Source: Incurvaria masculella (lineage: Eukaryota > Arthropoda > Insecta > Lepidoptera > Incurvariidae). From it: DNA of 64,000 nt. The DNA is taken from the NCBI GenBank assembly GCA_946894095.1, contig OX335665.1, positions 6,706,001 through 6,770,000 of the forward strand, in the 5' to 3' direction. The notes under the pieces were generated by a model. It had not been told where the DNA came from. It saw only the letters and a list, made by a program, of their open reading frames with translations, and did no database searches. Shown piece by piece: positions 48,601 through 60,600 of this stretch. The translations under genes were made by a program, and so were the position numbers. Position 1 is the first letter of the stretch; each line of letters begins with the position of its first letter.

Positions 48601-51600
48601 GCGGAGTAGGCCTAAACGGCATCGTATTTGCGCAGACGGTGAGTAAGCTGTCAAATCAAACTCGGACTCGCAAATGTTAGTTCGCTTAAGGTGGCCCATC
48701 CCGCTCAACTCCCCATACAAAAGGGGAAAGAAGATCACGCCCATATTTCTTATAAAAAAACCAATTTATTTTTTCAAAATAGCTTTATTTGATCGAACTA
48801 GATGTCTGATGACCGTTGGCAGTGTATAATTGTGTTTGGTTTCTAAGTTATAAGGTCCGAAAGTTCGAATTTTTCGCGTGTTTTATACAATAACTTTGAA
48901 GGTGGATTACGCAATGATAAAGTAAGAATATCTTAAAAAGATTAGTCATCAGACATAGCTTCTTTAATCAAGATTTATAATAATTATATTTGGTTTTTGT
49001 TAGATTTTTGACTACAGCGGTCGTGGTTTACTTTTAGCTATAAGTCGTTTTGTACTTAAAATTTTCGTAAATCTTACCAAATCATACACTATGCACATTG
49101 TCTTTTTTGTGGACATGTTGCATCTTCCTCATCACGGAGCCTTTCTTATTCTTTGAAACAGAGAAGGTCCCAGAGCGCAACAGCACGGTTTTTTACCGTG
49201 CCCGCGAATGAGTTAGTCCCGCCACCTTAACGCCCACTGCGCTCGCTGTTCAATTTCTCCATACATTTGAAAACGCTAGTCGATCGGTTTGGTGACAAGG
49301 TGACAAGTGGGTTTAGGGGTTCAGGTTTAGAGATCTGCGGGTCGAGGGGGGGGGGGGGCGCTGAGGGAGGCGGCCAGTCGATCGAGGACCTAGCAGTAGA
49401 TGTGCAAAAAGCAGCGAGCTTTGAAGGGCGAGAGTAGCGATTGAAACTCGTTCGTAGACGCGAGTTAGTGGAATACGTCTAATTGTAGTCAGTTGGCTTA
49501 CGAATTCGGGACGCGCAACATCGAATGTTCGTTGCACTAAATAGCGTCCTGTGAAGTTTTACTTATTCATATATGTGATCAAGTGTTGAACTCGAGAAAA
49601 TCTGTATTAAGCGAACGATCTCGCCGGCGCTGTCGCCATTGTATCTAAAAATGGCTAGACGGGGGGTCCCTTCACATAAACTAGTTTCGGTTGCTACCCC
49701 CGTCCTTCCATACTCGCTGGCATTAGGTGACGCCGCCACCTCTCCAAAGGGGTGGCCAAGACATTGGTGTCCTGCTTCTCCGTCGCCAATTTCTTAGACG
49801 CCGCGCCGCTTGCCACCGCGCGACTCGGAGACTCGGTGACTCGGTCTGCTCTCAATATTTTCTAATAATTATTTTATTAATTTAAAGTTCTGGTAGTTTT
49901 TTTTTCATGCAACCTGACATGGATGGCTAATGCCACAAAACTACCGTTATGATATTAGCGCGATACACCACACTCCCGAAGTAATTAGGTGACATGCCAG
50001 GACCTTCCCATTATGAGCACGGCTACATTGAACTGGATTGAAAATACGGACAACTTTTCATTGCCACTTCGACCATCTTTTGATCCAATGCGATGGTACC
50101 AACCCGGGAGGGCTTAAACCCTACCCATGGATGGCTAATACCACAAAACTACCGTTATGATATTAGCGCGATACACCACATTCCCGAAGGAATTAGGTGA
50201 CATACCAGCACCTTCCCATTATGAGCACGGCTACATTGAACTGGATTGAAAATACGGACAACTTTTCATTGCCGCTTCGACCATATTTTCATCCAATGCG
50301 ATGGTACCAACCCGGCAGGGGTTTAACCCTTCCAACAAGTAGGGAAAGGGACCTACAATTTTACATGGATGTCGAACCATGGAGCAGCTCGCATTCGTGA
50401 CGAAATGCACTTATCCAACTTGGAAAGAGAAATAAAGTGGTACTTGACGGGGCGAGGAATTGAACCCAGCCCTCTGGCATGCATGGCCCCTGCGCCACTA
50501 AGCTACGCGCCGCTCCCTCTTACTTCCATTTAGAAATCCAACACATAAGGAGCTACCTTAATTTTTCTCAACGGTTCCATTAGCCCTGTCTGTATTCCTC
50601 GGAGGCTCCAACTCGTATTCAAAGAAACCTTCATGTAAAATTTAAACACTTCTTTTCCCATTCAGGCATATTCTATTCATAAGACACAAAGGCGAACAAT
50701 GCTAAGAATTGAAACGTGGAAAATACTTTATTTTAAGCCAATTGAATATAGTTATTGGTCAAGAAAAAAAATAAGTCATTCTGAAAAGGCAAACGATTGG
50801 CTAAATAACCGTTACACTGAAACGTAAACTCTTTCAATGCACAATTCTAGAGCACTAACTGTTATTCATTAACGTCCAAAGCAAAATGAACCATATCCCA
50901 GTACCGTTACGATCGCAATTAGCATAACCAGCCTAACAGAGACAGACATGCCTGCCAAAACTCGGTCAATGGCCGACCATACAATGACACGAAGCATGGT
51001 CTGGGTCAGAGGTCAACCCAGTTTAGACTAGTGGCAACCATATGTTTTGAAGGGAAGCATCAGTTTCAGTTTCTATATTACCTCCATTAGATGTATATTA
51101 CACACTTGGATTCATCATTTTTTTCCTATTGGTTCAATTACTTCTGGCGAAGAAGAGCCGACAAGAAACTTCGTCAGGTTGGTCATTGTATTTTTTTCCA
51201 TTGATACACACAAACTAGTTTACGGTGATTGATTGATTACTACTGCTCACAAAGAACATTATAATAAGAACATTGTATACATTGGTGAAGAGTAAACTCT
51301 TGACTACGATAATGATATGTTTTTTTAAGTAATAGGAAATATGATCCAAATTATTCAGGTGTAAAAAGCCATAGTCCATCATAAATATAATAATAGAAGA
51401 AAGGTAAGGTTCCTACCTCACCTTTGTATCGAGGAGTTATGTATCTGTCACTTCACATCTCTGTTGCTAGTCCAAATTCCGTTAGAGCTATGGATTACCT
51501 AAAATAGATTGAGTGATGTTCTAAAAAACCTGTTTCAAAGAGATTGAAAGGTATATTATAATCAATTAAGGGTGTTTTAAGTGATTGAATTCAGTTCCAT

Positions 51601-54600
51601 AAGTGCGTAAGTGAAACCACATTTTATTATTAAAAAACATATAACGGTAAATATCTGATGCTCTCATCCTTTGACCAAAACACCAGAGACACTGGTGTCT
51701 CTGGTGTTTTGGTATTGTTTTTTTTAGACACGAATTCTTTATTCATGCCAATTTTTATATTTGACCGAGCTAAGCTAACAATTGAATGTCACAACATTTT
51801 GTGACATTTAAAACATTTCGTACGCACGTGTGGGTACATTTGATATCAGGATTGTAGCAGGAAAATGTCCAGACCAAACATTTTTCTAATTATTTTTAAA
51901 TTTTTAATGATGTCGAAATATATTTTTGAGATTTAATACCTTTATCTCATATTAATGAAATAATGTTGTATCCATTAAATACATTAAACAATATATATCT
52001 AAGTTTTATGGTAGATATTAATCAATGATAAGAATCACCTCGCATAACTGAAAGAGTAAGCATGCTGGCATTTAAGATGTGATTAGATTGTACAACATAT
52101 TTATAAGATAAGATAAGCGTCCATAAGGTATATTAATTTAGATTAAAAATAATTCCCTACAATGTACATCAGTATGTACACAATTGTTTGGCCAACGTAG
52201 TATGTTCGCTGCAAAAACACCTTGTGGCAATAACCACCCTCTAATGTAGGTATTAAGAATATTAAGAACCTCTCTACAGACAATCCTACCAGACCTATAA
52301 GGGAGTCTCCATGATTTCTACTAGACCTATAAGGGAGTCCCCAGTCTTTAAGATTTCATTTTCATTTTGGTCCAAGTGGAAAGGCAAGAGCATCAATATG
52401 GTTTGCTTCAAAGTTTTCTGTTATCTCAACATGTGAAATAATGCAACAGGTTGCGAAGGGTTCTAGAAGTTTATTTTTTCCAAGTCAGTCTATTTTGCAA
52501 TATGACAGTATCATACACATTAAGTCCACCCCACCCGTAAAAGGTGGGTCAATTATAAAAAAAGAGGTAGCGTCGTTGATGCAATATCACAGATTTGTCA
52601 TTGAAATAGACTTGTTGGATAATAAAATTTGCTTGCTAAGAATTACTGTACCTACCTATAACATGAACTGTCTTCGAAGTTTATTTCCACATAGATAGTA
52701 TTTGGATTTTTTTTAGTCATGTCAAAAAAGTATTTATTCATGCACTTGATATTATTATTAATATTAGATGTGCATGCATTTGTATGTACACAATTGTTTG
52801 GCCAACGTAGTATGTTCACTGCAAAAACACCTTGTGGCAATAACCACCCTCTAATGTAGGTATTAAGAACCTTTCTACAGACAATCCTACCAGACCTATA
52901 AGCGAGTCTCCATGATTCCTACTAGACCTATAAGGGAGTCTCCAGTCTTTAAGATTTCATTTTCATTATGGTCCAAGTGGAAAGGTAAGAGCATAAATAT
53001 GGTTTGCTTCAAAGTTTTCTGTTATCTCAACATGTGAAATAATGCAACAGGTTGCGAAGGGGGTTCTAGAAGTTTATTTTTTCCAAGTCAGTCTATTTTG
53101 CAATGTACTGTCATATGTCAGAGTGGGCGTGGTAAGTTTTAAAACATGGGAAGTCCGAAGATAATCTACATTTAAATATTGAATGCAGTCCCATGACAGT
53201 CCCATGGATGACAGGTCAGATGAGTATTCTTTGACGGGACAGAGATAATTTCGTACCGCGCTCGCACTGCGGTTTGAATGTGACTTTCTCGCGAGCAGGA
53301 AAACGCAATCAAAAAACCGGCCAAGTGCGAGTCGGACTCGCACACGAAGGGTTCCGTACCATCGTAGAAAAAAAAACAAAAAAAAATTTTTGTATGGTAG
53401 CCCCCTTTAATTTTAATTATTTTTTAATCTTACCTATTTGTTGTTATAGCGGCAAAATAAATACACAATCTGTGAAAATTTCAGCTGTCTACCTGTTACG
53501 GTTACTGAGATACAGCCCTGTGACAGACGGACGGACGGACGGACGGACGGACGGACGGACAGCGGAGGCTTAGTAATAGGGTTCCGTTTTCACCCTTTGG
53601 GTACGGAACCCTAAAAATAAGTTGAAACAAAATCGCTACCGAACTTCATAGTGTCACCCACTGGGCTATCTGAAGATTGCCTGAAAAAAAAAACATTAAA
53701 ATCTGTCACACCGTTTTGGAGTCCTTAGGGAACATACATACACACATACTTCCATTTTCATATCTATTTGTAGATAGATAAATGGTATGCAAGGAATCTC
53801 TTCTGTCTCCTGTATTACTTCTGTTATGTTGGTGTCGCTGCCAAACCTCCATGCATTCGACTCCTTCATGTCGTCATTCTAATGGGAAGATGACTCAGCT
53901 TACAAATACGTAATGACTTAACTTCTATGGAAATGAGTGGTTCCAATTTCGGTTCTGTGCTCCAGTTATAAATTCGGGCCCAGTTCGAAAGGCTGAGTAT
54001 ATCGGGTGTACGTTATCCACCTGCGTTTTAAATACCAATTAGTCTACATTATGTATGTCTCCCCGGAGGGTGGTGGCTATTCTTGTGTTACCTCAATTTA
54101 TGCTTTGTCCTCTGAGAAGCCTAAATTTATGATGACAACTCGTCCTGGCTGTTTTATGTTCTGTAGTTAAGCTGTGCCCTTAAGCGGCTCGTACCAACAA
54201 ACCAATTTTGAGCTGATACAATTTCGTATAAATAATGACGAGGGCTCTGAGCCTTTAGTCCCAAGTGTCACCTAAATTTACGATTACGCCAAACTGATCG
54301 ACTAGCGGTTTCAAATGTATGGATAAATTTAATAGTGCGCGTGGGTGTTAAGCGAACTAACATTTGCGAGTCCGAGTTTGATTTGACAGCTTGAAAAAGT
54401 AAAACCAAAGAATAACCCGTAAAAACTTGTATAGGGATTGACGTTTTTACGTAACTTCGAAGTTCGGTAAACGCTAATTTAGGTGAAACCTCGGACTGAC
54501 CACTCTTTACACCCGAATTGTAGTTAAGAACGGCCCGTAAGCTATGCTCCCCATACAAACGTAGTTTTCTAATCATTTGGAAACCGCTATTCCAATTGAA

Positions 54601-57600
54601 TTGATATTTAATATATAATATCAGGTAACAAATATCTGTGTCTGCATGCTTTTGTTTTTAGAAAAATCCAAACCGAATGAAATGAAAGCAAAAAGAAAAT
54701 CTTCATACGAATTTTGTTTTCTCTGTGGTTTGACCCAGAATACATTTACCGAAAAAACAAACGCATGCAGACACAGATATTTGTAGCCTAATATTAGATA
54801 CCAAATATCAAGTATGTTGGAATAGTGGTTTTCAAATTATTAGTAAACTACGTTTGTATGGGAGGCGAAATTTTCTGATGCTTACGGGCCGACCTTAATC
54901 AATATTTGGTTATTTGGTAAGAATCTCACGCAGGAATTATTCATATTTTATTGTTGAGGTTCCTCCAAAACCATTGTATGCATAAGTATTCTGTGGGTGG
55001 TAGCGTTTAAGGTGGCCCAACCCGGCGGGCCCAACTCATTCGCAGGCACTGTACAAAACCGTGCTGTTGCGCTCTGGGACCTTCTCTGTTTCAAAGAATA
55101 AGACAGGCTCCGTGATGAGGAAGATGCAACATGTCTACAAAAAGACAATGTGCATAGTGTATGATTTGGTAAGATTTACGAAAATTTTAATTTCAAAACG
55201 ACTTATAGCTAAAAGTAAACCACGACCGCTGTAGTAAAAAATCGAACAAAAACCAAATAGATTATAAATCTTGATTAAATAAGCTATGTCTGATGACTAA
55301 TCTTTTTAAGATGTTCTTACTTTATCATTGCGTAATCCACCTCCAAAGTTATTGTAAAAAACGCGCGAAAAATGCGAACTTTCAGACCTTATAACTTCGA
55401 AACCAAACACAATTTTACAATGCCAATGGTCATCAGACATCTAGTTCGATCAAATAAAGCTATTTTGAGCAAAATTTTGGATCTCTGACAAGAAATATGG
55501 GCGTGATCTTCTTTCCCCTTTTGTATGGGGAGATGAGCGGGATGGGCCACCTTAAAGGGATAATGTCATACAATGAAAAAAATTATCAATGAATCTAACT
55601 GTAACAACCAGAGAAATAATGATTTATGTATGTTCATACTGTATGTATATGTTTTTATTTTATTTTACTTGCTTCATTTATTTTCCTTTCAAATTGCTAT
55701 TGTGTACCTACCTACAGATATTTTAGATTGTCTCTCCTCATCACCCAAAAGGTTGACTAGAAGAAATCACTCCTAGTCATAAGTCCGCCTATGTGCAATT
55801 TTGTTGTTGTTTCGAATTGTTCTTCTAATTATATTTGTTTTCTATTGCACCATAAAGAATTTATTCATTCATTGAGAAATAGAGCTAACTAAGTAAATCG
55901 GTTACTCTGAGTGAAATACAGCCTTAAGGTGGCCCAACCCGGCGGGCCTAACTCATTCGCGGGCACGGTACAAAACCGTGTTGTTGCGCTCTGGGACCTT
56001 CTCTGTTTCAAAGAATAAGACAGGCTCCGTGATGAGGAAGATGCAACATGTCCACAAAAAAGACAATGCGCATAGTGTATGATTTGGTAAGATTTACGAA
56101 AATTTTAATTTCAAAACGACTTATAGCTAAAAGTAAACCACGACCGCTGTAGTAAAAAATCGAACAGAAACCAAATATATTATAAATCTTGATTAAATAA
56201 GCTATGTCTGATGACTAATCGTTTTAAGATGTTCTTACTTTATCATTGCGTAATCCACCTCCAAAGTTATTGTATAAAACGCGCGAAAAATGCGACCTTT
56301 CCGACCTTATAACTTAGAAACCAAACACAATTTTACAATGCCAATGGTCATCAGACATCTAGGTCAATCAAATAAAGCTATTTTGAGCAAGATTTTGGAT
56401 CTCTGACAAGAAATATGGGCGTGATCTTCTTTCCCCTTTTGTATGGGGAGATGAGCGGGATGGGCCACCTTAAACATCAAATGTTACTATTTCTTTTTTA
56501 ATTTTTTGTTAACTGTGCGCAATAACTGTTTTCTCTTACTGTTTCCCTTAATGTGTGAAAACTATTTCTAGTTTTAGTATTTTTTCCATTCTTAATTATG
56601 TCTTACATTCAGTGAAAAAGTACTGTCCAACCTGTTAAAATTCCTGTACCTCTTGAAACTGGACTGTAGTCAGCCGTAATGTTCAATAAGTTAAGACAAC
56701 CATTCCGAAATCATCGAATCTGTCACACATTGTGTTCAAATCCCCGCTACTTTCTTACTGTTTCTGAGTTCGATAAGTGCATTTAGTTACGAATGTGAGC
56801 TGCTCTATAGTTCGAAATCCATCTAAAACTGTAGGTCCCCTTCCCCTGCTAGGTGCTTGGGTAAACCCCGCCCGGGATGGTACCATCGCATTGGATGAAA
56901 AGATCGTCCAAACGGCACGTTGTCCGTGTTTTCCATCTAGTCCAATGTACCTACGGTCCTCATAAAGGGAAGGTGCTGGCACGGTACCTTATTCCTTCGG
57001 GAATTTTATGTGTGTTGGGCTAATATCATAACTGTGGGTGTGGTATTAGCAGTTACATAAAAAAATGTCATTTCATTTCATTTATACAATTTTGCTTAAA
57101 CTTGCTTTACTGAAAAGTTGCATATTTCGCTAAGAACAGAAAGAAAGAGATGCACACCAGTGAGAATCGAACCCAAGATTCGAGGCCCCGAGCCATCATC
57201 CACTGCGCAAGAGGCCACAGTAAGCCTAGATTACATGTCGGAATCAATGTGACAAGAGACCATGCACTAACACTTTGTGGATGTGAAAAACACATTCCAT
57301 TCGCACATGTATGGATGCTTCAAACGTCCAGGGCCGGATTATCCATAAGGCAGTGTTGGCAACTGCCTAGGGGCCCATGTCGATTACGGGCCCCTCGGAC
57401 CAAGAAAAACATAAAATGTTCTATCAAGGGAAAGTTTAATATTGCTTTTAACTCATTCGCGGGCTTGGTAAAAATCGTGCTATTGCGCTCTGGGACCTTC
57501 TCTATTCCAAAGAAAAAGACAGGCTCCGTATGTATGCAACATGTCCACAAAGCAGACAATGCGCATAGTGTCTGATTTGGTAAGATTTACGAAAATGTTT

Positions 57601-60600
57601 ACTACAACTTATAGCTAAAAGTAAACCACGACCGCTGTAGTCAAAAATCTAAGAAAAACTAAATTGATTATAAATCCTTATGAAACAAGCTATGTCTAAT
57701 CTTTTTAAAATATTTTTATTTTATCGTTGAGTAATCCACCTCCAAAGTTATCGTTTAAAATTCGAACTTTCGGACCTTATAACATAGAAACCAAACACAA
57801 TTAGAAACCAAACGTAATAAAGCTATTTTGAGCAACATTTTGGATCTCTGACAAGAAATATGGTCGTGATCTTCTTTCCCCGTTTGTATGGGGAGTTGAG
57901 CGGGATGGCCCACCTTAAGTGTCAATTTAAATAAATCAGCACTTGGTTTCAGTTTCAGTTTCAGTTTCTTTATTTCCTCCATAAGATGTATATTACACAC
58001 TCGGATTCGTCTTTTTTTTTTCCTGTCGGTTCGATTACTTCTGGCGAAGAAGAGCCGACAAGAAACTTCGTCAGGTTGGTCATTGTATTATTATTTTTTC
58101 CAGTGATACTTACAAACTAGTTTACAGTGATTGATTGATTACTACTGCTCACAAAGAACATTATTATAAGAACATTATATACATTGGTGAGGAGCAAACT
58201 TTTGACTACTATAATGACATCTTATTCTAAATTAATAGGAATTATGATCTAAATTATTCAGGTGAAAAGCAAGCACAATTGCGTTAAGATGCAAGGGATA
58301 TTATGAAAGCATCGATATGATATTCTCTTCTAAATACTATCAGACATACATAGGTGAGTTCATATAGGCACCTTTTAAAGCGATTTTATATTTAAAAACC
58401 TTTGATGAGCTCAGCGTCAGCGTCTTGGGAGGCCCGACTGTTCCGACAGGACTGACCGTTTTCCCTCTACGTGTGCGGCAGGATTTAGAATATTGTAACA
58501 AATTGTTTCCTGGTGCGCGGTGTGTCATTTGTGGTCAAAGGAGGCAATACAAGGTGTCTAGGAATGGCAATCTTCATAGAATGTGCCTACACTACATCTC
58601 CCAATTCGATGTTTGACCACGTATTACCATATTATTACACTGGGAAAGATATCCCCTTTTCTGTCATATTTACTTATGCCTAACATAGAGTGAGAGGGAC
58701 TTGGGAAATACAGTGGAGCGTCGATTATTGGAATGTCCGTCATACGAACTACTGCTTATCCGAAAAGCCTAAAAACTGAGCCAGGACATCAAATCTTGCA
58801 AGATAGTAAAATTCGGCACACTAAAATCGTTTCTTCAAACTAGTTTGAGTACATACATATGGACATATAATGTATGTAGTACATGCTTACATGTGTATGA
58901 ATGCATGTGCGAAAATTTTTTTTTTTTTTTTAAATTCCTGTCCTTCTAAGGAGTGATTTTTCAATAGTCAGATATACAGCCAGATAACTATTCGACAGAT
59001 TTATTTACTCTTCTGCTTATCCAACCGAAATAGTAAATCCATATGATTATTAGTAAAATTATAGTCAGATAATTGTGATAGAATATATAATTCTCATGCA
59101 ACGACTATCCGCCTTTTGACCAACATGAATTTGTACTATCAGTCCGATAAGTACTATCTGAGGATTGAAAAATCAGTCCTAAACCAAATAAAAATTTACC
59201 ATGCCAATGGTGGGGGGCTTCCCAATTTAAATTCGCAAACACCACATTAGATTAATATGTTGTTGAAATTGGACTAATGTACGATTTGAATCATTAATTT
59301 TGTAAATGAGTAATTCTAGTAAACACACAAGAAAACAATCTCGTTATGCTAATTATATCAAGACGCTTCTCTAAACTTACTCTAAGCGTGAGCGAGTGGC
59401 GGCCGGGAAATCACGCAATTTCTTAAAATTCCTAAAACTAAATGGGCACTAATGTATATTCACCGGCACCCGGGCAATACCCCTGAATGGAAACAACATG
59501 TTTTCCATGCATTACAACTTAGCAGGTCCTGGCATGGCACGTTGTTCATATGCGATGTTTTGGTTCATGACAGCAGGTGTGGACCATGTCCAGATATATA
59601 AAAAAGTGGCCGGTTTAACTCACTAATACTATACCATAGCAATATTCTAACCTAACAATAATTGGTCAACTTTCTTCGAAAGGTTGGTCGTGGCATTTTA
59701 TACTTACGTCGTAAGGTGCATTTTTATCGGCAATCGAAGATTTGTCTCGATCTGAAACAAGGAGAGATTTGGGCAATTACTATCTGCAAGTACTTTACAA
59801 GTACGTTACACCACCAAAAATAGGTTGATTGATTGATTGAAAATTCTTTATTACGCCACAAAAAAAAACAATTTACAAAAGAAAGTATAGTACAAAAAGA
59901 AACAACAGTGGGGCGCAAAGGCCCTATCTATCTAAATATACAGATGCATATATACTTGAACATCAGTGTATAATAAAAAATATGGGACCATCTGGGAAGC
60001 CTACCCTTTCAAACAAAAAAGAAGTTTCCAAATCGGTCCAGGGGTCTTCGAGGTACATACATAAAAAAAAGATTCCAATGAATTGCGAACCTCCTACTTT
60101 TTTTGAAGTCGGTTAAAAAATCAACACTTTCCTTTAGTTTGCCATATGACATTACTTCACAGGATTTGTTCCTTATAAGCGACACTATTGACCGGTGCAA
60201 TAATACAGTGTGCTTTATTTTTCTCAAAATCAACGAATTGGATTCCCGGCCAGGAAAAACGATTTTTCCAAACTTCTAATGAGTGTTTGAGTTAATCCTT
60301 TGAGTGTTTTCTCCTTAAAAGATTGATATGCGTATGTTTGTTTTATGTTCCCTTAGGACTCCAAAACTGTGTGACCGATTTTGACGAAAGTTTCAGGCAA
60401 TCTTCTCAGCCCAGAGGGTGATCCTGTGAAGTTTGGTAGCAATCAGATAAACAGTACATTTTTATGGTGGTTAGCGAGCTAATCACATTCAAACCGCTGG
60501 GCGAGCACGGAACGAATTTCTGTCAGTCCCGTCAAAGAATGCCCAAATCCGAACTGTCACCTCATACTTTAGCAGCGTGCACTGTGGTATGATGGATCGT

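Noticed and set aside
52172..53104. LTR retrotransposon
   Set aside because: Direct repeats are present but no primer site, polypurine tract, or gag/pol; kept only as a finding.
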